Shown here one piece after another: positions 15,533-23,414 of a stretch of DNA of 38,132 bases. The notes below the pieces were generated by a model. The model was not told the origin of the DNA. It worked only from the letters and a program-made list of their open reading frames with translations, and did no database searches. The DNA is taken from contig CAZBZU010000028.1 in NCBI GenBank assembly GCA_964496495.1, positions 1 to 38,132 of the forward strand, in the 5' to 3' direction. The stretch's first letter is position 1, and every line of letters begins with the position of its first letter. This DNA is from JASBRS01 sp964496495 (GTDB taxonomy: Bacteria; Deinococcota; Deinococci; Deinococcales; Trueperaceae). Both the position numbers and the translations under genes were made by a program.

Positions 15533-16276
15533 ATGCGACGGATTTCCCTGGCGTTGGCGGGGCTGGCCCTGGTGATGCTTGCGGCGTGCGCTCCGAGCAG
15601 CGAGCCCCAGGTCAAGATCCAGCAGCTCACCAAACCGCTCAGTTACTACCCGCACCAGACCGGCGCGCACTGGGAGTACCTGCCGGACGGCGCCAAGCTC
15701 ACCGACCCGCGCGTGACCGAGGACGTGGAGGGCCCCACCGTGGTCGGCGGGCAGGTGTGGATAGCCTGGCATCTCGTGGGCAGGGGACTGGACGCCACCC
15801 GCTACCGGCAGTATCGCTCCGACGGCGTGTACCTCGGGCGGGAGAACAAGCTCGGAACCATCATCACGTTCGATCCGGCGATCCAGGAGTTCCCCAGGGA
15901 GGGTACGCTGCGCGTCGGCGCGACCTGGGCGGGGGACACCACCGTGACGGTGACCGCCACGGAAGGCGGCGACAGCCAGAAGACGCAGACGAAGACCCTG
16001 CACGTGCACTACGTCTACACCGTCGTCGACAAGCGTCAGGTCACCCTCGCCGCGGGGACCTTCGAGGTCTACGTGATCGCCTTCACGACGCGCACGATGG
16101 ACGCCCAGGGGAACATAGCCAACGAGCTCACGCAGCAGTTCTGGTTCAGTCCCTACGTGGGAGTGATCCGCGACCAGAACGGCAATGTCCTGATCGCCAG
16201 TAACGCGCTCAAGGCCGCGAAGGGCCAGGGCTCGGGCGACCAGCCGGCAGCGGGAAGCAACGGCTCCAGTCCCTGA
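15533..16276 (+). CDS. Predicted lipoprotein of unknown function
   Basis: This 247-residue protein has a clear lipoprotein signal: MRRISLALAGLALVMLAAC, with lipobox LAAC and the lipidated Cys at residue 19. The mature part is mostly beta-strand. It begins PSSEPQVKIQQLTKPLSYYP and includes HQTGAHWEYLPDG, then TFEVYVIAFTTRTMD and QQFWFSPYVGVIRDQNGNV. The pattern resembles exported proteins with a repeated beta-sheet fold that report gene-product stability or bind small ligands, but I recognise no family. The C-terminal tail is Ser/Gly-rich and looks disordered. It lies between the SIS-like gene and dxs with its own promoter and terminator, so context gives no function. Confidence 0.8.
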   Translation: MRRISLALAGLALVMLAACAPSSEPQVKIQQLTKPLSYYPHQTGAHWEYLPDGAKLTDPRVTEDVEGPTVVGGQVWIAWHLVGRGLDATRYRQYRSDGVYLGRENKLGTIITFDPAIQEFPREGTLRVGATWAGDTTVTVTATEGGDSQKTQTKTLHVHYVYTVVDKRQVTLAAGTFEVYVIAFTTRTMDAQGNIANELTQQFWFSPYVGVIRDQNGNVLIASNALKAAKGQGSGDQPAAGSNGSSP

Positions 16277-16284
16277 GCGCGCCT

Positions 16285-16311
16285 CGCGGCGGGTCTCCGA
16301 GTCCCGACGCG
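16285..16311 (+). terminator. Hairpin after the lipoprotein gene
   Basis: cgcggcggg (16285-16293) pairs with cccgacgcg (16303-16311) with one mismatch and a 9-nt loop, 8 nt after the stop. Confidence 0.45.
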
Positions 16312-16346
16312 GGCCAGCGCTACCACCGGTCCCGTCGGTCCTTTGC

Positions 16347-16352
16347 TAGACT
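16347..16352 (+). promoter_or_regulatory. Extended -10 box (TGCTAGACT) for dxs
   Basis: TAGACT preceded by TGC. Initiation near 16359 gives a leader of about 36 nt with a Shine-Dalgarno agaggag at 16378-16384, so dxs is leadered, unlike its neighbours. Confidence 0.5.
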
Positions 16353-16394
16353 CGACGACGGAACGACGGGCGACCGGAGAGGAGTGGCACGCCA

Positions 16395-18347
16395 ATGGCC
16401 CTGCTGGACGACATCCACGACCCTCGTGACGTCAAGCGCCTCGGCCGGGGCGCGTTGCCGCAGCTGGCCGACGAGCTCCGCGCCGAGGTGGTTCGGGCCT
16501 GCTCGATGGCGGGCGGACACCTGGCGTCGAGCCTCGGGGCCGTGGAGCTCACCGTGGCGCTGCACTACCTCTTCGACAGCTCCCGCGACCGGATCGTGTG
16601 GGACGTGGGGCACCAGACCTACGGCCACAAGATCCTCACCGGCCGCCGCGACCGCATCGCCACCATTCGCAAGGATGGCGGCCTCGCCGGCTTCACCAGC
16701 ACCCACGAGTCGGAGCACGATGCCCTCACCGTCGGTCACGCCAGCACCAGCCTGGCTGCCTCGCTGGGGATGGCGCTGTCGCGGGACGCACGCGGTGACG
16801 ACTACGACATCGTGGCGGTAATCGGCGACGGCGCGCTGACGGGTGGCATGGCTCTGGCCGCACTCAACCAGATCGGCCATGTCAAGCCGCGCATGACCAT
16901 CATCCTGAACGACAACGAGATGTCGATCAGCGAGAACGTGGGCGCTCTCACGCACTATCTCGGCACGGTGCAGGTGCAACGCTGGTTCCAGCAGGCCGAG
17001 AAGGGCTCGAAGGAGGCGCTGAGCGGCGTCTGGGAGCCCCTGGCCGACATCGGCAGCCGCGCAAAGAAGGCTGCCCGCCGGTTCCTCGACCCCGCCAGCA
17101 ACAACCCCTTCCACGCCATGGGCGTGCGTTACGTCGGACCGATCGACGGCCACAACATCGCGCAGCTGCTCTACTACCTCGAGCACATCAAGCGCCTCGA
17201 CGGTCCCACCATGCTCCACATCGTCACCCGTAAGGGCAAGGGCTACGAGGTGGCGGAGAACGATCCCATCACCTGGCATGGCGCGTCCACCTTCGATCCC
17301 GAGCACCCCGTGGCGAAGGGCAAGGCCTACAGCTGGTCGAACGCCTTCGGCGACGCGGCCAGCGCCATGGCCGACGCCGACGACCGCGTCTGGGTCATCA
17401 CGCCCGCCATGCGAGAGGGGAGCGGCCTGGTCGACTACAGCCGTCGCCATGGCGACCGCTTCATCGACGTCGGCATCGCCGAGGACGTGGCCGTGACGGT
17501 CGGGGCGGGGCTGGCGCTGCGCCACGAGAAGCCCATCGTCGCCATCTACAGCTCCTTCCTGCAGCGCGGCTTCGACCAGGTCGTCCACGACGTGTCCCTG
17601 GAGAATCTGGACGTCATCTTCGCCATCGACCGCGCCGGGCTCGTCGGCGGCGACGGCGCCACCCACCAGGGCATCTACGACATGAGCTACCTGCGGGCGA
17701 TCCCCAACCTCGCGATCGGCATGCCGAGGAACACGCAGGAGATGCGCGCCATGCTCAAGGCGGCGTTCGCACTCGGCGGGCCGCGCGCCATCCGCTGGCC
17801 CAGGGGAGCCGTGGAGCCGGCGGAGGAGGTCCCCTTCGACGCCTGGCCCGAGCTCACCTGGGGCTCGTGGGAAGTGCTCAAGGAGGGAAGCGAGGTCACC
17901 CTGCTCGCGCTGGGTCCGACCCTCGGCTACGCGCTGGATGTTGCCGGAGACGATCCTCGCGTCGGCGTCGTCAACGCCCGCTTCGTGAAGCCCATCGACG
18001 GCGATCTGCTCAGAGTGCTGGCGCGCAGCCAGCGGGCCCTGGTCACGGTGGAGGACCACACTGTCATGGGTGGCCTGGGCTCGGCCGTGGCCGAGGCGTT
18101 GACGGAGTTCGGCGCGAGCTTGCCGCTGAGGCGACTGGGAGTGCCCGACGTGACCGTACCCCACGGCACTCCCAGCAAGCAGCACGAGTCTCTCGGCTAC
18201 GGCCCGGGCGGCATCCGCGCGGCCTTGCGCTCGCTCGGCATCGAGCCTGCGACGGGTCCGTCCGACGCCTCCGTAGAGGGGTCGGACGCCGCCATCGGCG
18301 GCGGCCGAGCGGGTGGCAGGAGCGCCGTCGCCAACGCACCCAAGTGA
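16395..18347 (+). CDS. dxs: 1-deoxy-D-xylulose-5-phosphate synthase
   Basis: The 650-residue thiamine-diphosphate enzyme condenses pyruvate and glyceraldehyde-3-phosphate, the first step of the MEP isoprenoid pathway. ATG 16395 lies 10 nt after agaggag. The N-terminal part shows GGHLASSLGAVELTVALHY, WDVGHQTYGHKILTGR and GHASTSLAASLGMA. The ThDP/Mg2+ motif is GDGALTGGMALAALNQ, ending in NDNEMSIS. The middle domain shows FIDVGIAEDVAVTVGAG with the catalytic Glu and SSFLQRGFDQVVHDV. The C-terminal transketolase domain shows ARFVKPIDGDLL and EDHTVMGGLGSAVAEAL. The last 35 residues are a Gly/Ala-rich tail. It appears monocistronic; the carotenoid or quinone pathway genes it feeds are not in the window. 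Confidence 0.95.
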   Translation: MALLDDIHDPRDVKRLGRGALPQLADELRAEVVRACSMAGGHLASSLGAVELTVALHYLFDSSRDRIVWDVGHQTYGHKILTGRRDRIATIRKDGGLAGFTSTHESEHDALTVGHASTSLAASLGMALSRDARGDDYDIVAVIGDGALTGGMALAALNQIGHVKPRMTIILNDNEMSISENVGALTHYLGTVQVQRWFQQAEKGSKEALSGVWEPLADIGSRAKKAARRFLDPASNNPFHAMGVRYVGPIDGHNIAQLLYYLEHIKRLDGPTMLHIVTRKGKGYEVAENDPITWHGASTFDPEHPVAKGKAYSWSNAFGDAASAMADADDRVWVITPAMREGSGLVDYSRRHGDRFIDVGIAEDVAVTVGAGLALRHEKPIVAIYSSFLQRGFDQVVHDVSLENLDVIFAIDRAGLVGGDGATHQGIYDMSYLRAIPNLAIGMPRNTQEMRAMLKAAFALGGPRAIRWPRGAVEPAEEVPFDAWPELTWGSWEVLKEGSEVTLLALGPTLGYALDVAGDDPRVGVVNARFVKPIDGDLLRVLARSQRALVTVEDHTVMGGLGSAVAEALTEFGASLPLRRLGVPDVTVPHGTPSKQHESLGYGPGGIRAALRSLGIEPATGPSDASVEGSDAAIGGGRAGGRSAVANAPK

Positions 18348-18358
18348 TCCTTCCGGCG

Positions 18359-18388
18359 TTGACAGTGTGCGTCAGCGCCGGGTATCCT
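18359..18388 (+). promoter_or_regulatory. Strong promoter of the tRNA cluster
   Basis: A perfect -35 TTGACA (18359-18364), an 18-nt spacer, and TATCCT (18383-18388), 43 nt before tRNA-Asp. This is the best -35 in the window, as expected for stable RNA genes. Confidence 0.8.
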
Positions 18389-18430
18389 ACTCTCCGCCCG
18401 GAGCGAGAGAAGACGCCGCCGGGTCCGCAC

Positions 18431-18506
18431 GGAGCGGTAGTGTAGCGGTTAGCATATCTGCCTGTCACGCAGAAGGTCGCGGGTTCAAATCCCGTCCGCT
18501 CCGCCA
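18431..18506 (+). tRNA. tRNA-Asp (GTC)
   Basis: Acceptor GGAGCGG pairs with CCGCTCC, followed by discriminator G and an encoded CCA. The anticodon loop is ctGTCac, closed by tctgc/gcaga. T-loop ttcaaat is in place. First of three tRNAs. Confidence 0.95.
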
Positions 18507-18552
18507 CCACCCGCCGACGGGCGCCCCGATGACGGGGCGCCCCCGGCTCTGG

Positions 18553-18628
18553 GGCCAGGTAGCTCAGTCGGTAGAGCATGCGACTGAAAATCGCAGTGTC
18601 GGCAGTTCGATTCTGCCCCTGGCCACCA
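18553..18628 (+). tRNA. tRNA-Phe (GAA)
   Basis: Acceptor GGCCAGG pairs with CCTGGCC, discriminator A, encoded CCA. Anticodon loop ctGAAaa lies within tgcga/tcgca. D-arm agctcagtcggtagagc and T-arm ggcagttcgattctgcc are normal. Confidence 0.95.
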
Positions 18629-18672
18629 CCGCGGGCCGCACGCCCGGTCCTCCGGTAGCATCACGGAGGCGC

Positions 18673-18747
18673 GCCAAAGTAGCTCAGCGGTAGAGCAGCC
18701 GATTCGTAATCGGCAGGTCGTCGGTTCAAATCCGACCTTTGGCTCCA
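18673..18747 (+). tRNA. tRNA-Thr (CGT)
   Basis: Acceptor GCCAAAG pairs with CTTTGGC, discriminator T, encoded CCA. Anticodon loop ttCGTaa lies in gccga/tcggc, which reads ACG codons. The T-loop is ttcaaat. Last of the cluster. Confidence 0.94.
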
Positions 18748-18774
18748 GAGCAGCTGTTCCATCGCGGGCCGGTA

Positions 18775-18806
18775 GGCGGGCTTCCAGTGACGATCGGGAG
18801 CCCGCC
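18775..18806 (+). terminator. Terminator of the tRNA cluster
   Basis: ggcgggct (18775-18782) pairs perfectly with agcccgcc (18799-18806), with a 16-nt loop, 27 nt after tRNA-Thr. Confidence 0.55.
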
Positions 18807-18836
18807 GAGCCGTGGCTTCTGTTCGACGCACGGCGA

Positions 18837-18878
18837 GGGCAGCGCGCGCAACCGATGCCCCGGTCGCGCGCGCGGCCC
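18837..18878 (-). terminator. Long hairpin terminator after the cupin gene
   Basis: gggcagcgcgcgc (18837-18849) pairs with gcgcgcgcggccc (18866-18878), 12 of 13 positions. It is capped by an inner accg/cggt stem. It begins 18 bases past the cupin stop on the minus strand, in the convergent tRNA/cupin gap. Confidence 0.6.
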
Positions 18879-18896
18879 TTCGATCGACGTGGTGAA

Positions 18897-19517
18897 TCAG
18901 TGGTCGAACTGGAATCCAGGCTGTCCGTTCGCCAGCAACGCCGAAACCAGTAGCACCAGCGGGGTATCGCCGGCATTGCTCATGGTGTGACCTGCGCTGC
19001 CGCCGTAGGCAAGGCTGTCGCCTGCCAACAGCACGGCCGAGTCCCCGGCCTTCAAGGTCATGGTGGTGGGGGTGGCGCCCGCCTCGACGGCCCGCGTGAC
19101 CGTCCCTTCGCCGCGCACGAACGCCGTGCCGAACTTCCCACTCTGCACCACCACGACGACGTCGCCAGGATGCGAATGGGCCGGGATCTTGGCGCCGGGT
19201 TGCATGGTGATGCGCAGAAAGACCAGTGTGTAGCCCGGTGCGCCGGCCGACGGCAACGATCCGAGCGCTTCCGTCTTCACGCCGGCCATGGGATCGGCCG
19301 GGTCGTTCGCGCTCGCTTGATAGGTCGGATGGGCCTGCTGGCGGGTGACGAGCCCGTCGCCGGGGTCGCTTCGCGCCAGTGCGGCAACGCTGGAGACGAA
19401 CGCCAGCAGAAGGACGGAGGCGGCCAGCCTGGTCAGGCGCCCGCTGGCCGGCTCGCGCCCGGCCGCAGTGTGCCTGCGACGTGGAGATGATTGGGTCTCG
19501 CTCAGCTCGTGCACCAT
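18897..19517 (-). CDS. Secreted or membrane-anchored cupin domain protein
   Basis: This 206-residue protein starts at ATG 19517, preceded by gcaggaggg at about 5 nt. The basic N-terminus is followed by a hydrophobic segment (LTRLAASVLLLAFVSSVAALA, residues about 28-48), a signal peptide or anchor, so the cupin is probably outside the cytosol. The cupin barrel shows LRITMQPGAKIPAHSHPGD, with His residues for a metal, then VVVVVQSGKFGTAFVRGEG and a second motif near LKAGDSAVLLAGDSLAYGGSAGHTMSNAG. A single-domain cupin of this kind could be a sensor, a storage protein or a small oxygenase, and substrate is unknown. It follows a DUF4242 gene 62 nt upstream, so they probably form one unit. Confidence 0.75.
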   Translation of the reverse strand: MVHELSETQSSPRRRHTAAGREPASGRLTRLAASVLLLAFVSSVAALARSDPGDGLVTRQQAHPTYQASANDPADPMAGVKTEALGSLPSAGAPGYTLVFLRITMQPGAKIPAHSHPGDVVVVVQSGKFGTAFVRGEGTVTRAVEAGATPTTMTLKAGDSAVLLAGDSLAYGGSAGHTMSNAGDTPLVLLVSALLANGQPGFQFDH

Positions 19518-19579
19518 CGTTCCCTCCTGCGTGGGATGGGCGGCATCCGCTGCGACGCGCGAAGAGGCTGCGCGATCGG

Positions 19580-19852
19580 TCACCTGAAGAAGTACGGATC
19601 GAGGACGCTCACCAACGTGATGCGGTCGACCGGGAGGCCGTTGGCGTCGGCCGCGCGCCGGACCGCTTCCGGACTGGGGCCGTCGTAGACGCAGTAGGTC
19701 TTGCGCTTGTCCTCGCTGACATAGGAGTGCACCCAAGTGACGCCGAAGTCGGCATTGCGGTCGACCACCGTGAGGCAGGTCGCAGCACCGTCGGCGTTCG
19801 CCGGGATGTCCAAGCCACCAGGGAATGTTCGTTCCACCAAGTATCGCGGCAT
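19580..19852 (-). CDS. DUF4242 family protein (SCO4226-like)
   Basis: A small cytosolic protein of 90 residues. ATG 19852 follows aaaggag at about 5 nt, an excellent ribosome site, which fixes the start over an upstream in-frame alternative. MPRYLVERTFPGGLDI, then NADFGVTWVHSYVSEDKRKT and YCVYDGPSPEAVRRAADANG and LVSVLDPYFF match the ferredoxin-like DUF4242 fold. A Streptomyces relative (SCO4226) is described as nickel-binding; I recall this and cannot verify it. First gene of a two-gene operon with the cupin protein, and divergent from the large XRE-ATPase regulator. Confidence 0.78.
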   Translation of the reverse strand: MPRYLVERTFPGGLDIPANADGAATCLTVVDRNADFGVTWVHSYVSEDKRKTYCVYDGPSPEAVRRAADANGLPVDRITLVSVLDPYFFR

Positions 19853-19984
19853 GCTGTCTCCTTTCGGTCGGTCAGGGGCCTTCGGGCGCTCCGACTCCTT
19901 CCCGTGACCGCATTGCACGGCATCTGGGCGCCGTCTTGGTCGCACTTTCTACCCCAGAACCGGCGCCGGAGGTGGGACAACGAG

Positions 19985-19993
19985 TGCTACAAT
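19985..19993 (+). promoter_or_regulatory. Extended -10 promoter (TGCTACAAT) of the XRE-ATPase-TPR gene
   Basis: TGC followed by TACAAT, a near-consensus extended -10 at 19985-19993. Initiation near 20000 gives a leader of about 68 nt that includes the perfect inverted repeat at 20024-20054. Confidence 0.6.
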
Positions 19994-20023
19994 CTGCGTG
20001 ATTTCTTCGCAACGGACCGGTTT

Positions 20024-20054
20024 CCTCCGGCAGGTGCTGTCTACCTGCCGGAGG
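20024..20054 (+). repeat. Perfect 12-bp inverted repeat in the regulator leader
   Basis: cctccggcaggt (20024-20035) and acctgccggagg (20043-20054) are exact complements around gctgtct. The repeat sits between the extended -10 and the ribosome site ggaggagggg. It could be an operator dyad for an autoregulator or an RNA hairpin. A copy of ggagg lies inside the right arm. Confidence 0.7.
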
Positions 20055-20067
20055 TGGAGGAGGGGAA

Positions 20068-23000
20068 GTGGAGTCGTCGGACCGCGCCGCAGCGTTCGGG
20101 CCATGGCTTCAACGCAGGCGGCGCATGCTCGGTCTGACCCAGAAGGCCTTCGCCCGCCGGGTGGGGTGCTCCGTCGCCGCCATCCGTAAGTTCGAGTACG
20201 ACGAGCGCAAACCCTCCATACGCATGGCCCGCGCGCTCGCCGCTGCGCTCGCGATACCCGCGGACGAGCGCGACGCCTTCATCCACTTCGCGCGGGCCGG
20301 TTGGGCCGACCGAGCCCCCCAAGGCCCTCCCTTGAAGCTCGAGAGTCCGTGGCTTGATCGGGAAGACGCGGTCGTCGGCCAGGTGGCGGCCGGTGAGGGG
20401 TTGCGGCCTCCCGAGACGCCGGTCGCCGCCCGGAAGGCGGCGAGCGAACCTGCCCCGACGCTCGACCGACCTCGCATCGTCGCCCGCGAGGCGCAGCTGG
20501 CGAGGCTCGAGCGTGAGCTCGACCAGGCACTCGCTTGTGACGGTTGCGCGATGCTCATTGCCGGGGAGGCCGGCCAGGGCAAGACGGCCCTCATCACCGC
20601 CTTCGCAACCCGCGCCCAGGCCGCGCACCCGGAATTGGTCGTGGCCGTCGGTACCTGCAACGCGTATACCGGCCAAGGCGACCCCTTCCTGCCCTTCCGT
20701 CAGCTCCTCGCCCAGCTGACCGGCGACGTGCCCGCAAGTGGCCACCACGATGCTTACGAGCGCGAGCGGATGGCGCGCCTCGGCCGCCTCATGCCCCAGG
20801 CGACTCGCACGCTCGCAGAGCACGGGGTGCACCTGTTCGATACCCTCCTGCCGCTGCGACCGTTGCGGGCGCGCCTGCAGCGCGCGGGCGTCGTGTCCGT
20901 TGCGCTGCCCAGGGGCGTCGAGTCGCTAGGCCCGGCTCCGCTTCCCCTGAGCCATCCGGGGAGCGACCAGCTGGCCTTGCGGGCCGAAACCGCTGCCAGC
21001 CTCGTCGCGCTCGCCGACCAGGCGCCGCTTCTGCTGGTGCTGGACGATCTCCAGTGGCTCGACGACAGCTCGGCGGAGCTGCTGCTTCACCTTGCTCGGG
21101 CCGCGCCGGGACACCGCTTGCTGGTGCTGGGAGCGTTCCGCCCGGCCGAGCTGCCCGCGTCAGTGGCCGGGCAGCGGCGGCCGCACCCGCTTCACGAGCT
21201 GACCCAGGGCCACTCAGGCATCCTGGACCTGGACAAGGCCGACGGCCGAGCGTTCGTCGACGCGTGGCTCGATACCGAGGCCAACGCTCTCGACGAGGAG
21301 TTCCGCGCTGCGCTCACGCGGCAGACGGCCGGGCACCCGCTGTTCACCATCGAGCTGCTGCGCGCCATGCAGGAACGAGGCGACCTGGTGTTGGATGATA
21401 GTCGGCGCTGGGTGGCGAGCGACGCGCCCCGCTGGGACCAGCTCCCCACCCGCATCTCCGAGGCGCTCGTCGCCCGTCTGGAATGCCTCTCCAGCGGCGC
21501 CAGGGACGTCCTGCGCGCCGCCAGCATCGAGGGTGAGACGTTCACCGCCGAGGTGGTGGCCCGGACGCTGGCGCTGGAGCCGCGCCGCGTCGTGCGCATC
21601 CTCGCGACCGAGCTCGACCGCTCGCACCGGCTCGTCAGTCCCGTCGACGTCGAGCGGGGTCCCGCAGGGCTCATCTCTCGCTACCGCTTCCGCCACGACC
21701 TCATCCAGCGCTTCGTCTACGGCGGCATCGACCCGAGCGAGCGCGCTTACCTTCACGAGGGAACCGGGGCGGCGCTCGAGGAGTTGCTGGGCGGGGGCGC
21801 CGACCCCGTGGCCCTGGCCCGCCATTACGCGCTGGCGCAAGCGCCAGAGCGCGCCGCCCCTCACCACCGCAGGGCGGGCGACCGGGCCCGCAAGGCGCAC
21901 GCCCCGGCTCAGGCGATCGAGCACTACCGAGCCGCCCTCGAGCACTGGGCCAACCCCGATCCCATCGCCCGCGCCGGGCTCCAGCTCGACCTCGGGCAGT
22001 GCCAGTGGCTACGGATGCAGCTCGAGGACGCCAGGCGCAATCTGAGCGAGGCGTGCACCGCCCTCGAGGCCGCTGGTGACGTCCGCTCGGTGGGTTCGGT
22101 GCAGGTCGTGCTGTCGATGCTCGCGGCTGACCAGAGCGATCACGCTGGAGCCTCAAGCGCTGCGCGGCGCGCCGTGACGGTGCTCGAGCCGGCTGGCGAT
22201 TCCCCCGAGCTGGCCGCGGCACTGAGCAACATGGGCTACGTGCACCTGCTGGTATCGGAGTTCGACGTGGGGGCCGCCTGGGGAGCGCGCGCGGTGGCCA
22301 TGGCCGAGCGCGTGGGCGCCGCCAGCGTGCTCCCACACGCGCTGTTCTGCCTCGGCAGCGCGCTGCCATTCCTGAATCCGCCACGCATCGACGAGGGCAT
22401 CGCGCTCCTCGAGCGCAGCATCCGCCTCGCGAACGAGCAAGACCTGCCGTTCGAGGCCAGCATGGCGGCCGCGAACCTCGGGGACGTCCTCGAAGGCGTC
22501 GGGCGCCACGCCGATGCCAGAGAGCGCTTCCGCACGTGCCTGGCGCACGCCGAGCGGCATCAGATCGCTCACGGCGAGCAGGAGGCCAGCTTTCGCCTGT
22601 GGTGGCTTGCCTGGACGCACGGGGATTGGACGGAGGCGTTTGCGCGCGTCTCGTACGTCCGTCGACTGGTCGAGGGCGTCGGAGCCGATCCGGGCATCCC
22701 CTACGCGGTGTGGCTGGCGTCGAGCGAGCTCGACCTGGGGCACGCCGAGGAGGTGCGCACCGACCTGGACCGGCAGCCGCATCTGCACGATCTGGCGCGC
22801 CCCTCCGAGCACCTCCCCCACCTCGGCGTTCGGCTGCGTGCCGCCGTGGCGCTGGGCGACCAGAGCGAGGCGGATCGCGCGGCAGTGGCTATCGCCGAGG
22901 CCGTCGGACCGACGCCGCCAGCTCTCGAGTACGACGCCATCGTGCCTGTTCTGGAAGCGCTCCGTCACCTCGCAAGCAGGGCTAGCGAGAAGTGGGCCGA

Positions 23001-23379
23001 CCTCGCTGCCGGCTGCCTCAACGCACTCGGCGCGCTCGAGCGAAGGTACGGCTCCCCCGAAGCACAGGCAGCGCTGCTCGAAGGGCGTGCCGTCGAAGCC
23101 GCCAGGCTAGGCTCGATGAGCGAGGCGGCACGACTCTGGATCCAGGCCGCCGAGCAGTGGCGGACCGGAACCTTCCCACTGCGCGAGGCGCGCTGCAGGG
23201 CCGCCGCCGCGCGCACTCTGGAGCGCACGAGCCGTAGCTCGGAATGCCATGCCCAACGCGAGCGCGCGCGGGCACTCTTCGACACCTTGTCGCGACACGT
23301 CCCCGAAGGCGAGCTCAGGAGCTCGTTCGTGCGCGTGACAAGCCGAGTCCTGGAGGTGGGTGACGATCGGCCGCCGTAA
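20068..23379 (+). CDS. XRE-HTH, AAA ATPase and TPR regulator (LuxR/MalT-like architecture)
   Basis: The 1103-residue protein begins at GTG 20068 after ggaggagggg. Residues 10-74 are an XRE-type helix-turn-helix (GLTQKAFARRVGCSVAAIRKFEYDERKP). A linker follows. A P-loop NTPase starts near 140, with Walker A GEAGQGKTAL (166-175) and Walker B LLLVLDDLQWLDDS near 318-332. A long alpha-helical TPR region covers about 590-1080 (for example SNMGYVHLLVSEFDVGAAWG and AANLGDVLEGVGRHADARER). No C-terminal LuxR helix-turn-helix is seen; DNA binding would be N-terminal. It resembles bacterial STAND-type regulators that couple ligand binding by the TPR sensor to ATP hydrolysis. Its gene is divergent from the DUF4242-cupin operon. 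Target and ligand are unknown. Confidence 0.85.
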   Translation: MESSDRAAAFGPWLQRRRRMLGLTQKAFARRVGCSVAAIRKFEYDERKPSIRMARALAAALAIPADERDAFIHFARAGWADRAPQGPPLKLESPWLDREDAVVGQVAAGEGLRPPETPVAARKAASEPAPTLDRPRIVAREAQLARLERELDQALACDGCAMLIAGEAGQGKTALITAFATRAQAAHPELVVAVGTCNAYTGQGDPFLPFRQLLAQLTGDVPASGHHDAYERERMARLGRLMPQATRTLAEHGVHLFDTLLPLRPLRARLQRAGVVSVALPRGVESLGPAPLPLSHPGSDQLALRAETAASLVALADQAPLLLVLDDLQWLDDSSAELLLHLARAAPGHRLLVLGAFRPAELPASVAGQRRPHPLHELTQGHSGILDLDKADGRAFVDAWLDTEANALDEEFRAALTRQTAGHPLFTIELLRAMQERGDLVLDDSRRWVASDAPRWDQLPTRISEALVARLECLSSGARDVLRAASIEGETFTAEVVARTLALEPRRVVRILATELDRSHRLVSPVDVERGPAGLISRYRFRHDLIQRFVYGGIDPSERAYLHEGTGAALEELLGGGADPVALARHYALAQAPERAAPHHRRAGDRARKAHAPAQAIEHYRAALEHWANPDPIARAGLQLDLGQCQWLRMQLEDARRNLSEACTALEAAGDVRSVGSVQVVLSMLAADQSDHAGASSAARRAVTVLEPAGDSPELAAALSNMGYVHLLVSEFDVGAAWGARAVAMAERVGAASVLPHALFCLGSALPFLNPPRIDEGIALLERSIRLANEQDLPFEASMAAANLGDVLEGVGRHADARERFRTCLAHAERHQIAHGEQEASFRLWWLAWTHGDWTEAFARVSYVRRLVEGVGADPGIPYAVWLASSELDLGHAEEVRTDLDRQPHLHDLARPSEHLPHLGVRLRAAVALGDQSEADRAAVAIAEAVGPTPPALEYDAIVPVLEALRHLASRASEKWADLAAGCLNALGALERRYGSPEAQAALLEGRAVEAARLGSMSEAARLWIQAAEQWRTGTFPLREARCRAAAARTLERTSRSSECHAQRERARALFDTLSRHVPEGELRSSFVRVTSRVLEVGDDRPP

Positions 23380-23414
23380 CCTCCTGTAGCCGGGTGCAGC
23401 GGCCGCCTGGGCCT

